This document shows positions 33,457-42,623 of a DNA stretch of 64,000 nucleotides, piece after piece (positions within the stretch are counted from its first letter, which is position 1; every line of letters starts with the position of its first letter). Source of the DNA: Microbacterium sp. TPD7012 (GTDB lineage: Bacteria > Actinomycetota > Actinomycetes > Actinomycetales > Microbacteriaceae); NCBI RefSeq assembly GCF_003075395.1, contig NZ_QDFV01000001.1, positions 798,281 to 862,280 of the forward strand, written 5' to 3'. The translations under genes were made by a program, and so were the position numbers. Below the pieces are notes generated by a model. That model ran no database searches. It saw nothing but the letters and a program-made list of their open reading frames with translations, and had not been told where the DNA came from.

Positions 33457-34697
33457 CGGCTCGGCGTGAGCGACGGACGCTCGTTGAGGATCGAGGGAAG
33501 GAAGCCGGCGGCGGCCTTGTAGTCCGCGGCGATCTTCGCGCGCTCGACCTCGGGGATGACCTGGTCGATGTCGGAGAACCCCTGGGGGGCGCGTTCATAG
33601 GCGAGCTGCATGACGCGTTCGGGCCCGGTCGCGCGCGTTCCGGCGAGCAGCGACGTCATGGCAGGACGGCGAGCGTCCTCGTAGCTCGCGAGCCCTTCGT
33701 CGATGGTGTCTGCCGTCGACAGGTGGAACGCCAGGGTGCGCGCATCCAGGATCGCCTGAGAACCGCCGTTCGAGCCGTTCGGGTACATCGCGTGCGCCGC
33801 ATCACCGAGAAGCGTCGTCCGACCGAAGGTCCAACGGGGGAGCGCATCGCGGTCGACCATCGGGTACTCGAGGATCTCCTCGGCCGCGGCGATGGCCCCC
33901 GGGACATCGAGCCAGTCGAATCGCCAGTCGCGGAAGAGATCGGCGATCGGCGCAGGATCCACCGCGCGGTTCCAGTCCGCATCGCCGGAGCCGCCGACGC
34001 GCCGTTCCGCGATGAAGTTCACCAGCATCCGTCCGTCGTCCGCAGACGATGACAGGGGATACGCGACGAACTTCTGCTCGGCGTCACCCGCCATGATCAT
34101 GGTGCGCCCGTCGAGGAAGGCGGGGATGCGGGTCACACCGCGCCAGAGCGTCAGACCGCTCCAGGGAGGCGCCCCCTCGGCCGGGTAGCGCAGCGCGCGC
34201 AGCGCGGAGTGGATGCCGTCGGCGCCGATGATGACATCCGCGGTGTCGTCGACCGGGCCGGCGTCGGTGGCGAAGCGTGCGGTCTCGGAGCCGTCCTCGT
34301 TCGCGACGACGTCGGTCAGGCGGTGCCCGAGACGGATCGGCTCAGCCAGTCGTGCGTCGGCCAGATCGCGCAGAGCGAGCTGCAGTCGTCCGCGGTGCAC
34401 CGACAGCTGAGGCCATCGGTATCCGGCGGCGATGCCGCGAGGCTCACTCCACACCTCCTGCCCGAACCGGTTGAAGTAGGCGAGAGTCCGCGGCTCGACG
34501 CCCAGCGCGGCGATGGTCTCCGCGACACCGAGCTCGGTGAGCTCCCGCAGCGCGTGGGGCAGCAGGTTGATGCCGACGCCGAGTCCACGGATCGCGGCGC
34601 TGCGCTCGTACACGGTGATGTCGCGCAGCCCCGCTTCATGCAGACTGAGTGCGGCGGCGAGTCCGCCGATTCCCGCGCCGACGATGATGATCTTCAT
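33453..34697 (-). CDS. FAD-dependent monooxygenase
   Basis: 414 residues from ATG 34697, preceded by AGGAGAGA. A flavoprotein hydroxylase of the PHBH/salicylate hydroxylase type: KIIIVGAGIGGLAAALSLHE, the IGADGIHSALR (DG) motif, and WTFGRTTLLGDAAHAMYPNG with SNGGSQAILDARTLA (GD motif). Expected to hydroxylate an aromatic or polycyclic substrate with NAD(P)H. It is between an amidohydrolase and a DUF3237 gene in one operon. Confidence 0.93.
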   Translation of the reverse strand: MKIIIVGAGIGGLAAALSLHEAGLRDITVYERSAAIRGLGVGINLLPHALRELTELGVAETIAALGVEPRTLAYFNRFGQEVWSEPRGIAAGYRWPQLSVHRGRLQLALRDLADARLAEPIRLGHRLTDVVANEDGSETARFATDAGPVDDTADVIIGADGIHSALRALRYPAEGAPPWSGLTLWRGVTRIPAFLDGRTMIMAGDAEQKFVAYPLSSSADDGRMLVNFIAERRVGGSGDADWNRAVDPAPIADLFRDWRFDWLDVPGAIAAAEEILEYPMVDRDALPRWTFGRTTLLGDAAHAMYPNGSNGGSQAILDARTLAFHLSTADTIDEGLASYEDARRPAMTSLLAGTRATGPERVMQLAYERAPQGFSDIDQVIPEVERAKIAADYKAAAGFLPSILNERPSLTPSR

Positions 34698-34761
34698 CGA
34701 TCTCTCCTGATCTCTGCTCCGACGGAGCATCCGGTGAATACTGTCCTGTCGCGCGAGGGGC

Positions 34762-36384
34762 TCACGCCGACTCGTGGACCACGTGTCCCGCCACGATCGT
34801 CACGGCCGTGCTGACGCCGATGAGGGCTTCGGCGGGGATCGCGAACGGATCGACGCTCGACACCGTGATGTCGGCGCGCGCTCCGACCCGCAGCAGACCG
34901 CCCCCGCCCAGCACCAACTCGGCCGATCCGCTCGTGTAGGCCGTGAGAGCCTCGGTGAGCGTCAGGCGCTGTGCCGCGTCCAGCGGTTCGCTCGGCTGTC
35001 CGTCGGGGCCCGGCAGGCTGCGATTGACCGCGACGTGGATCGCCAGCCATGGATCGGCCGGCGAGACCGGCCAGTCCGAGCCCATGGCGAGGGCGGCACC
35101 GCTGTCGGCGATCGAACGGAACGGGTAGCCCGCACGCATGCGCGCCTCGCCGATCATCGGCACGACCGCCGGATCGTTCGATGCCCACAGGCCCTGGATG
35201 TTCGCGGTGATGCCGAGGGGACCGAACCGTCGCGCGTCGTCGGGATGCACCATGGACAGGTGGGCGAAGTGATGGCGCTGACCCGTGCCGTTCGCACGCC
35301 GCGCGGCCTCGACCGCCGCGAGCGCGACGCGCACCCCGCGGTCGCCCATGATGTGCAGGTGCATGGCGAAGCCGACCGCGTCGAGCGACACGACGAGAGC
35401 CTCGAGCGCCTCGGCGTCGATGTGCAGCTCGCCGCTGCCGGCATGGCTGCAGTAAGGCTCCAGAAGGGCGGCGGTCTCGCCGTGCGGCACACCGTCGACC
35501 ATGGCCTTCGCCGTCGACGTGTCGAACCCGGCCGCGGCGTTCTCGGTCCGCAGGGCGACGAACCGCTCGACGAGTTCCGGGACCTCGGACGCCGTGGTTC
35601 CGGGCCGCACCCACAGAGCCCCGGAGGTGCGGCTGCGCAGCGAGCCGTCGGCGATCGTCGACCGATAGGCCTCGGTGCAGTCGGCCTTGCCGTTGTAGTC
35701 GCCGAGGATCGCCTCGTGCCAGCCGGTGATGCCGAGCGTCCAGAGGAACTCCTGCGCGTTCAGGAGTCCCGCGGTGATCTCGGCATCCGTGGCGGCGGGG
35801 ATGGCGCGACCGACGAGCTCGGCCGCCGTCTCGTTGAGGTAGCCGGTCGGATCGCCCTGGTCGTCGTGATGGATGTGTCCGTTCGGCGGGGCCGGGGTGT
35901 CGCGGTCGACGCCGGCGAGCTGCAGGGCGAGCGAGTTCACCCAGAGAGTGTGGTGTCCCGCGTCGCTCAGCGCCACGGGGCGGTCGGGCACGATGGCGTC
36001 GAGCATCTGACGGGTCGGATGCGGGAACAGCTCATGACTCCAGCCGCCGCCGGTGATCCAGTCGGTGTCCGTCGTCTCGGCCGCGCGGGCGATCATCGCG
36101 AGAGTGTCGTCGACGCTCGCGGCGCCGGTCAGATCGCAGCTGAGCCGCTCGACGCCGGCGAACGCCGCGTGGATGTGCGCATCGACGAAGCCGGGGAGGA
36201 TGCCGCCGCCCGCGGCGTCGACGACTCGGGTCTCGGGGCCGACGAGCGCGCGGATCTCGGCATCCGATCCGATCGCCAGGATGCGGCCGTCGCGGATGGC
36301 GACGGCGGTGTCCGCTGTCCCGACTCTGCCGTCGAACACGCGGCCGTCGACGATGCACACGTCGGCGTGAAGGGGGGTGGTCAT
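34762..36384 (-). CDS. YtcJ-like amidohydrolase family protein
   Basis: 540 residues from ATG 36384. Composite amidohydrolase: VDGRVFDGRVGTADTAVAIR with DGRILAIG, metal site FVDAHIHAAFAGVERL, then MHLHIMGDRGV, HFAHLSM, and the late ALAMGSDWPVSPADPWLAIH aspartate. Related to N-substituted formamide deformylases and other YtcJ proteins. It probably hydrolyses an amide or cyclic amide taken up by the adjacent ABC importer. Confidence 0.92.
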   Translation of the reverse strand: MTTPLHADVCIVDGRVFDGRVGTADTAVAIRDGRILAIGSDAEIRALVGPETRVVDAAGGGILPGFVDAHIHAAFAGVERLSCDLTGAASVDDTLAMIARAAETTDTDWITGGGWSHELFPHPTRQMLDAIVPDRPVALSDAGHHTLWVNSLALQLAGVDRDTPAPPNGHIHHDDQGDPTGYLNETAAELVGRAIPAATDAEITAGLLNAQEFLWTLGITGWHEAILGDYNGKADCTEAYRSTIADGSLRSRTSGALWVRPGTTASEVPELVERFVALRTENAAAGFDTSTAKAMVDGVPHGETAALLEPYCSHAGSGELHIDAEALEALVVSLDAVGFAMHLHIMGDRGVRVALAAVEAARRANGTGQRHHFAHLSMVHPDDARRFGPLGITANIQGLWASNDPAVVPMIGEARMRAGYPFRSIADSGAALAMGSDWPVSPADPWLAIHVAVNRSLPGPDGQPSEPLDAAQRLTLTEALTAYTSGSAELVLGGGGLLRVGARADITVSSVDPFAIPAEALIGVSTAVTIVAGHVVHESA

Positions 36385-36442
36385 GGCCGTTCTCCTCGTC
36401 GTGCGGCGATGCCGCGTGGGTGCTGCTGGATGGTCACGATCG

Positions 36443-36910
36443 TCACACCACGCGGAAGACGCGGATGACGACCTGGTCCTCGCCCGGACGTGCGTAGCCG
36501 ATGAACTGCGACTCGGCGAGCCAGCGCAGGTCGACGGCATCCGTCTGGAAGACGAAGGCGGTGCGGTAGTAGAGGTCCTCCTCGCGCGGGATCCCGCCCG
36601 CTTCGAAGCGTTCGATCGCGTCGGCGTTGGCGCGCCAGTACCCGCGATTGACGACGTCGACCACGTGCCCGTCGATCTCGATCAGGTAGCGGGCGTCGAG
36701 CTGCGTGGTCACTCCGTGGTCGACCCACCAGTCACCGCCGCCGGGCAGTACGCGACCCTCCGCGCGAGGGCCGACGATGCGTCCGCCCGTGATCGGGGTG
36801 AAGTGCAGACCGCCGCCCTCGCCCCTGCCGATCCGCTGCGGAGGCGCGACGTCGACCTGAAGCTCGAAGCAGTACTCGAGCGAGGGGGTCATCGGTTCCG
36901 TGCTGGTCAT
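36443..36910 (-). CDS. DUF3237 protein, paralogue 2
   Basis: 155 residues from ATG 36910, 6 bases after AGGAG and overlapping the ATPase stop (ATGA). Conserved family core: HFTPITGGRIVGPRAEGRVL, PGGGDWWVDHGVTTQLDARY, DVVNRGYWR, and FVFQTDAVDLRWLAESQFIG. It shares the PITGG/LPGGGDW/NRGY set with paralogue 3, so these two are closer to each other than to paralogue 1. Confidence 0.9.
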   Translation of the reverse strand: MTSTEPMTPSLEYCFELQVDVAPPQRIGRGEGGGLHFTPITGGRIVGPRAEGRVLPGGGDWWVDHGVTTQLDARYLIEIDGHVVDVVNRGYWRANADAIERFEAGGIPREEDLYYRTAFVFQTDAVDLRWLAESQFIGYARPGEDQVVIRVFRVV

Positions 36911-38607
36911 CGCCATCTCCTCTTCGTGTTCCGGTCGATTCCGATCGTAGGGATCGGGGTGGTGCGCACCGGGATGCGGCGTTGCGGCACCCAGTCTGCC
37001 CGGGGGATCGAATCCAGCAGCAGGCGGGTGTACTCCGCCTGGGGGTCGTCGAGCACGGCATCCGTGTCGCCATGCTCCTCGATCCTTCCGTCGCGCATCA
37101 CCACGACGTCGTCGCAGAGGCGTCGGATCACGGTCAGGTCGTGAGTGATCATGAGCAGGGCGACCCCGGTCTCCCGGCGGATCCGCTCCAGGAGCGTGAG
37201 GATCTCGACCTGCGTCGTGACGTCGAGTGCGGAGACCGCCTCATCGAGGACCAGGATGCGCGGTTCGGCCGCCAGCGCGCGCGCGATGGCGACCCGTTGG
37301 CGCTGCCCGCCGGAGAGCGACCTCGGGCGGGCGTCGAGAAGCGCGACATCGAGGTGCACCGCGTGCATGAGCGAGGTCACCCGTGCCGTGACGGTGGCGC
37401 GATCGTCGGTGCGGCGGTGCACCCGCACCGCTTCCGCCAGGCACTGCCGCACGGTCTGCCGGCGGTCCAGCGACTGGTACGGGTCCTGGAACACCATCTG
37501 CACGATCTTCGCCCTCGCGCGCCGCTCGCCGCCGGACCGCGCGGGGGTGCTCCAGTCGGCGTCCGCGACACGGACCGTACCGGCATCCGCTCTTTCCAGG
37601 CCGCAGATGATCCGCGCGGTGGTGGACTTCCCCGACCCGGACTCGCCGACGATGCCGAGCGAGCCGCCCGGTGCGAGCGCGAAGGAGACATCATCGACAG
37701 CGGTGAGCAGCTCGTGGCGACCGCCATGGGCCGCTCGCACCCGGAACGACTTCTGCAGTCCCTCGACACGGAGGAGCGGTTCGACCTCGGTCGCGGCTGC
37801 AGGGGCGTCGACGAGCGGAGCTGCACCGTCGAGGGAGGCCGACATGAGGAGACGCGTGTAGTCCTCCTGCGCGTCCTCCCGCATGCGGGTCGCCTGCAGA
37901 GTCTCGATCGTGCGTCCCTGCTTCATGACCACCACGCGGTCGCACACGGCGCCGGCGAGGGCGAGATCGTGCGTGATGAACAGCAGCGACAGGTCCCGGT
38001 GGCGCCGGAGGTCGCCGATGACCGCCATGACCTCCTCCTGTGTCGTCACGTCGAGGGCCGTGGTGATCTCGTCGGCGAGCAGCAGGCGGGGGTCCATCGC
38101 GAGAGTGGAGGCGATCATCACGCGCTGGAGCAGCCCGCCCGAGAGCTCGGCCGGGTGCTGACGCAGCCGACGCGCCGGAGACGGCACGCCCACCTCGTCG
38201 AGGAGTTCGACGGCGCGGCGCTCGGCGGCATCGGGGCCGACGCCGCCCACGGTGATCAGCGCCTCCGTGAGGAAGTCGCCGATCGTGCGCAGCGGATTGA
38301 GGTGCGCGCGCGGCGTCTGGAACGCCATCCCGATGCGGTGCGCGCGCAGCTCGCGCCGCGACCGCTCGTCGAGGGCGGCGAGGTCCTGGCCCTCCACCGC
38401 GATGGTGCCGGACGTCGTGAAGTGGGCGGGCAGGAGTCCCGCGATCGCCCGGACGCTGAGGGTCTTGCCCGACCCGGATTCGCCGACGAGCCCGACGGAT
38501 TCGCCGAGGGCGACCTCGAGCGAGCAGTCGTGGACGAGCGTGCGCGGGCCGTCGGCCGTCGGCATCCCGATCTCGAGGCCGCGCAGCTCCAGCACCGGTG
38601 CGATCAT
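36907..38607 (-). CDS. Dipeptide/nickel-type ABC importer ATPase (two fused ATPase domains)
   Basis: 566 residues: two complete nucleotide-binding domains in one chain, equivalent to DppD plus DppF. Domain 1 has GESGSGKTLSVRAIAG, LSGGLLQRVMIASTLAMDPR and LLLADEITTALD; domain 2 has GESGSGKSTTARIICG, LSGGQRQRVAIARALAAEPR and LVLDEAVSALD. The second Walker B ends in E-A, normal for this family. Coupled by ATGA to the permease gene and to DUF3237-2. Confidence 0.94.
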   Translation of the reverse strand: MIAPVLELRGLEIGMPTADGPRTLVHDCSLEVALGESVGLVGESGSGKTLSVRAIAGLLPAHFTTSGTIAVEGQDLAALDERSRRELRAHRIGMAFQTPRAHLNPLRTIGDFLTEALITVGGVGPDAAERRAVELLDEVGVPSPARRLRQHPAELSGGLLQRVMIASTLAMDPRLLLADEITTALDVTTQEEVMAVIGDLRRHRDLSLLFITHDLALAGAVCDRVVVMKQGRTIETLQATRMREDAQEDYTRLLMSASLDGAAPLVDAPAAATEVEPLLRVEGLQKSFRVRAAHGGRHELLTAVDDVSFALAPGGSLGIVGESGSGKSTTARIICGLERADAGTVRVADADWSTPARSGGERRARAKIVQMVFQDPYQSLDRRQTVRQCLAEAVRVHRRTDDRATVTARVTSLMHAVHLDVALLDARPRSLSGGQRQRVAIARALAAEPRILVLDEAVSALDVTTQVEILTLLERIRRETGVALLMITHDLTVIRRLCDDVVVMRDGRIEEHGDTDAVLDDPQAEYTRLLLDSIPRADWVPQRRIPVRTTPIPTIGIDRNTKRRWR

Positions 38608-39467
38608 CGTTCCTTCTCCTCTGCCCAGGTGGTGGCGCGGGCGCCGACGACACCCACGGAGAGCACGGTGGCGACGATCAGCAGCGCCGGGAAGAGAGAC
38701 TGCTCGGGCGCACCCGCGAGGATCGCGGCCTGCCCGCCGGCGATCATGGATCCCCAGTCCGCGGCGGGAGGCTGCGCACCGAGACCGAGGAAGGAGATCG
38801 CGGCGAGATCGAGCATCGCGTAGCCGAATCCGACCGTCGCCTGGGCGGCCACGACGGGGATCAGGGCGGGGACCAGATGGCGGAAGCAGATGGCAGCGCT
38901 CGACACGCCCTGCACGCGGAGCGCGGCGACATACGGACGCCCGAGCTCGCGCGACGCGGCCGTCTGGGTGAGACGTGCCACGACGGGGATGTAGGCGATC
39001 GACAGCGCCACCACGGGGGCGACCAGCCCCTTGCCGAACATGGCGACCGCGAGCACCGCGAGCACGAGCCCCGGGATCGCGAAGATCACATCGATCACGC
39101 GGGCGATCGTCCCCCTCGCGATGCCGCCGAACCAGGCGGCGGTGATCGCCAGGGACATGCCGAGGGTCGTGGAGAGGATCACGACGATCACCGGCGCGAT
39201 GATGCTGGAGGCGGCGCCGGTGAGCACCCGGGAGAGGATGTCGCGCCCCAGATCGTCGGTGCCGAAGAGGTGATCGAGGGATGCCGGGCCGTTCGGAGTG
39301 CCGACGTAGAGCTGGTCGGGAGGATACGGCGCGATCCAGCGCCCGGCGACGACGATCACGGCCACGAGGGCGAGCACGATCACAGCGGCGACGACCAGTG
39401 GGTCGCGCTGCCCGAGCCGGCGGGCGGTGACGGGGAGACGACCCGCGGCGAGCTGTCCGACGCTCAT
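38604..39467 (-). CDS. ABC importer permease, DppC-like
   Basis: 287 residues from ATG 39467. About six helices; N-terminal APYPPDQLYVGTPNGPASLD with HLFGTDDLGRDILSRVLTGA is the OppC/DppC signature, and the EAA-type loop is AALRVQGVSSAAICFRHLVP. Part of the oligopeptide-type importer. ATGA overlaps on both sides indicate strict coupling with the other permease and the ATPase. Confidence 0.93.
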   Translation of the reverse strand: MSVGQLAAGRLPVTARRLGQRDPLVVAAVIVLALVAVIVVAGRWIAPYPPDQLYVGTPNGPASLDHLFGTDDLGRDILSRVLTGAASSIIAPVIVVILSTTLGMSLAITAAWFGGIARGTIARVIDVIFAIPGLVLAVLAVAMFGKGLVAPVVALSIAYIPVVARLTQTAASRELGRPYVAALRVQGVSSAAICFRHLVPALIPVVAAQATVGFGYAMLDLAAISFLGLGAQPPAADWGSMIAGGQAAILAGAPEQSLFPALLIVATVLSVGVVGARATTWAEEKER

Positions 39468-40411
39468 GCGCTCCTCCTCGATCGTGCCGAATCGGGATCG
39501 ATCACGGCGGCGAGCAGATCGGCGACCGCGTTGAGCACCACGAAGAGGGCGACCAGCAGCAACGAGACGATCTGCACCACGGGGAGATCCTTCCTGGCCG
39601 CGGCCTCGGTCAGCAGAGATCCGACGCCGCCGAGCCCGAACGCCTGCTCCGCGATGGCCGATGCCGCGAAGAGCCCGGCGATGGTGGTGCCGGAGATCGC
39701 GAGGATCTGCGGGGCGGCGTTGTGGAACACATGTCGCCGGAATACCCGGTTCCACGGGATGCCGCGCACGCGCGCGGTCTCGACATGCTCGGAGTGCAGC
39801 TGCGCGACGAGCGCACTGCGGGTCACCCGGCTGACGTAGGCGATGAACATCAGCGCGAGCGAGACGGCAGGCAGCACGAGGTGCCAGAGCCGGTCGACGC
39901 CTTGCTGGCCGGCGCCGAAGGTCGGGAACCAGCCCAGCGACGTCGCGAAGATCCAGATCAGCAGGATGGCGACGATGAACGTCGGCAGCGCCATGCCGAG
40001 CGACGTCGTGACGGACACCGCCATATCGGTCCGACGACCGCTGACGGCGGCGAGGATGCCGGATCCGAGTCCGAACACCGCGATCAGAGCGGCCGTCAGC
40101 AGCACGAGCTGGAACGTCACCTCGAACCGTGCTCCGACCAGCTCCGCGACATCCGTCTTGTAGACGAACGACTGCCCGAAGTCTCCGGTGAGCACGCCGC
40201 CGAGCCAGTGCACGTACTGCAGCCAGATCGGGTCGTCCAGTCGGTACTCGGCGCGGATGGCCGCGACGAGCTCGGGGGTCGGACGAGCGCCCCCCGCCAG
40301 CGCCGCCACCGGGTCTCCCGGCGTCAGCAGCAGCGCCGAGAAGATGATGACGCTGGCGAGGAACAGGGTGAGCACGAGTCCGCCCACCTTGCCGAGCACT
40401 GTCCTGATCAT
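39464..40411 (-). CDS. ABC importer permease, DppB-like
   Basis: 315 residues. OppB/DppB features: N-terminal helix VGGLVLTLFLASVIIFSALL, LTPGDPVAALAGG, LDDPIWLQYVHWLGGVLTGD, FGQSFVYKTDVAELV, and the EAA loop ETARVRGIPWNRVFRRHVFH. About six membrane helices. It lies 31 bases after the binding-protein gene. Confidence 0.93.
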   Translation of the reverse strand: MIRTVLGKVGGLVLTLFLASVIIFSALLLTPGDPVAALAGGARPTPELVAAIRAEYRLDDPIWLQYVHWLGGVLTGDFGQSFVYKTDVAELVGARFEVTFQLVLLTAALIAVFGLGSGILAAVSGRRTDMAVSVTTSLGMALPTFIVAILLIWIFATSLGWFPTFGAGQQGVDRLWHLVLPAVSLALMFIAYVSRVTRSALVAQLHSEHVETARVRGIPWNRVFRRHVFHNAAPQILAISGTTIAGLFAASAIAEQAFGLGGVGSLLTEAAARKDLPVVQIVSLLLVALFVVLNAVADLLAAVIDPDSARSRRSA

Positions 40412-40442
40412 GATGCGATTCCGTCTCGTCCGCCCGGTCGAC

Positions 40443-42089
40443 TCACTCGGCGCCGAGGTGCAGCGCCCACGGGGAGCTGTAGATGGCGACGGAGGTGGTG
40501 ATGCCGGTGAGATCGTCGGACAGGTAGGTGAGGTGGTGGGCTCCGGCGAGCGTCACCTGCAGCTGGTCGGGTGCGAACACCTCCTGCGCCTTCACGAAGG
40601 CGTCGGCGGCGGCCGTCGGATCGGTCGCGGTGCGAGCGGCCTGCAGATCGGCGGTCACCACGTCGTTCGAGTACCCCGACCAGTTGAAGATGCCGCCCAG
40701 ATCGGCGGGCAGCATGAACAGCTGCGGGTACCCCAGCACGCCCGGCACCTCGAGGTAGCCGACCGTCGAGACGAAGTCGATGCCCGCGCGGAGCTCCGGC
40801 GAGAAGAACAGAGCGCCGAAGTCAGCCGGCTGCCGCTCGTCGATGGTGATGGTGAGGCCGATGTCGTTCGCGGCGCTCTGCACGATCGCGGCCGTCTGGG
40901 AGAACTCCTTCGCCCCCGCGGGGATCGCGAGCACCAGCGGAACGGACGTGTCGATGCCGGACTCGGCGATCAGTTCCTTCGCCCTGTCGAGGTCGACCTC
41001 GGGTTCCGGCAGGGCGTCATAGGCGTCCTGGTAGATGTCCTTCGCCTCCATCCCGCCGAACACGAACGGCGGCACGATCGTCTTCTGGACCTCCCCGAGC
41101 CCCTGGAGGACGGTGTCGATGTACACCTGTCGGTCGATCGCGAGACTCAGCGCCTGGCGGACCAGCGGGTCGGCGGCGGCGCTGTCGGCCGACGTGGGGC
41201 CGAAGCTGTACGAGGCGGTGGACGGTCCGACGATGAGCCGTCCTGCGCCCCCGTCGCCCTCGAAGCTCTGACGGGATCCGGGCGGCACGTTGAACGCCCC
41301 GTCGATCTCGCCCGCGGTCAGCGCCGAGGTGAGCGTGGCGCCGTCGGTGACGAAGACGAAGCGGATGCGCTCGGTCAGGGGTGCGCCGCCCCAGTAGTCC
41401 GGGTTGGCGACGACGGAGATCTCGGTGCCCGGCTTCCAGTCCTCGAGCCGGTAGGGCCCCGCGCACATCAGGCCGCCGCCGGACGTGCCGAGCTCCTGGC
41501 CGGCGGCTTCGCCGAAAGCCTGGCTCATCACGGCCCCGCCGCCGCCCCCGAGGGCGTCGCGGAAGGTCGAGTCCGGTGCCGTGAAATGCACCAGCACCGT
41601 GTCGTCGTCCGTCGCCTCGATGTTCGAGATCAGCGCGAAGGCGGCGAACCACTGCGACGCGGGGGTGCGGTTGCGCTCCAGGCTGTAGACGACGTCGGAT
41701 GCCGTGACAGGCGTGCCGTCCCAGAAGGAGACGTCGTCGCGGATCGTGATCTCGAAGGTCACGGGGTCGATCCACTCGGCGGTCTCGGCGATGCCGGCCT
41801 CGATCGTGAAGTCCGGCTCGACGGTGAGCAGACTGTCGCAGAGGTTCGGGATGATCACGTTCGCCGAGGATGCAGGGTCGAGCGTCTGAGGCTCGCCTTC
41901 GACGACGGCCCAGGTGACCTCGTCGACGGGGGTGGTCGCCGCCGGGAGCGCGGTGACGAGGGAGGTCGGATCGACCTGCTCGGCGTTCTCGGTGGTGCTG
42001 GTGCGCGGAGCGCAGGCGGTGGCGGCGAGTGCGGTCACGGTCGCCAGTGCGGTGACGGCGGCGAGCCGGCGTCGGGTGGTGGGGGTCAT
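40443..42089 (-). CDS. Extracellular solute-binding protein, family 5 (lipoprotein)
   Basis: 548 residues. Lipoprotein signal with lipobox cysteine at residue 26 (TALAATAC). Family 5 features: VEGEPQTLDPASSANVIIPN, VTFEITIRDDVSFWDGTPVT, ASDVVYSLER, and QALSLAIDRQVYIDTVL. It captures peptides or other bulky substrates outside the cell for the permeases encoded downstream. It defines the importer as oligopeptide-type. Confidence 0.94.
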   Translation of the reverse strand: MTPTTRRRLAAVTALATVTALAATACAPRTSTTENAEQVDPTSLVTALPAATTPVDEVTWAVVEGEPQTLDPASSANVIIPNLCDSLLTVEPDFTIEAGIAETAEWIDPVTFEITIRDDVSFWDGTPVTASDVVYSLERNRTPASQWFAAFALISNIEATDDDTVLVHFTAPDSTFRDALGGGGGAVMSQAFGEAAGQELGTSGGGLMCAGPYRLEDWKPGTEISVVANPDYWGGAPLTERIRFVFVTDGATLTSALTAGEIDGAFNVPPGSRQSFEGDGGAGRLIVGPSTASYSFGPTSADSAAADPLVRQALSLAIDRQVYIDTVLQGLGEVQKTIVPPFVFGGMEAKDIYQDAYDALPEPEVDLDRAKELIAESGIDTSVPLVLAIPAGAKEFSQTAAIVQSAANDIGLTITIDERQPADFGALFFSPELRAGIDFVSTVGYLEVPGVLGYPQLFMLPADLGGIFNWSGYSNDVVTADLQAARTATDPTAAADAFVKAQEVFAPDQLQVTLAGAHHLTYLSDDLTGITTSVAIYSSPWALHLGAE

Positions 42090-42120
42090 GTCGGGTCCTC
42101 TCGGGTGCGTGCAACGGAGG

Positions 42121-42185
42121 TGGTGCGGGCAGTGCGGAGGTGATGCGGTGGTGGTGCGGTGGTGCGGGTTCTTGCGGTGGTGACG
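42121..42185. repeat. Low-complexity GGTGGTGCGG-type intergenic stretch
   Basis: In the 99 bases between the third DUF3237 gene and the binding-protein gene, imperfect units of GGTGGTGCGG recur (minus strand: CCGCACCACC). No hairpin or promoter is evident. It interrupts the otherwise overlapping gene chain of the operon. Confidence 0.55.
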
Positions 42186-42188
42186 CGG

Positions 42189-42623
42189 TCAGCGGACGAC
42201 GTAGACGCGGATGCAGATCTGCTCGTCCTCGTCGCGGGCCAGGCCGATGAACTGGTTGCGGCTGAGCCAGCTGTGCGCCGGCGCATCCGTCTGGAACACG
42301 GGAGCCGTGCGGAAGTACGGCGTTCCGTCCTCCTCCTCGCGGTAGTAGCCGCGGTTGAGGATGTCGATCGCCGCGCCGTCGTCGGCGCGCAGCAGGTAGC
42401 GCGCCTCGAGCTGGTGGGTGCCGTCGCGCTCGACCGACCAGTCGCCGCCACCCGGCAGGACGGTGCCGCACAGCAGGGGGCCGTCGACCGTGCCTCCGGT
42501 GATGGGCGTGAACGCGAGGATCTCGTGCGGCCCGCGACCGAGGTGGATGTCGGTGTCGACGTCGACGCGGATCTCGAAGGCATACTCGAGGACCGGTGCG
42601 GGAAGGGCGGCGGGGTCGGTCAT
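42189..42623 (-). CDS. DUF3237 protein, paralogue 3
   Basis: 144 residues from ATG 42623, overlapping the hydrolase stop (ATGA). Core: LAFTPITGGTVDGPLLCGTV, LPGGGDWSVERDGTHQLEAR, IDILNRGYYREEEDG, FRTAPVFQTDAPAHSWLSRN, and a terminal ICIRVYVV strand. Soluble, single beta-barrel domain; function unknown. Confidence 0.9.
   Translation of the reverse strand: MTDPAALPAPVLEYAFEIRVDVDTDIHLGRGPHEILAFTPITGGTVDGPLLCGTVLPGGGDWSVERDGTHQLEARYLLRADDGAAIDILNRGYYREEEDGTPYFRTAPVFQTDAPAHSWLSRNQFIGLARDEDEQICIRVYVVR

Noticed and set aside
34698..34761. A separate promoter between the monooxygenase and amidohydrolase genes
   Set aside because: The 64 bases show no convincing -10/-35, and the surrounding genes are tightly packed on one strand.
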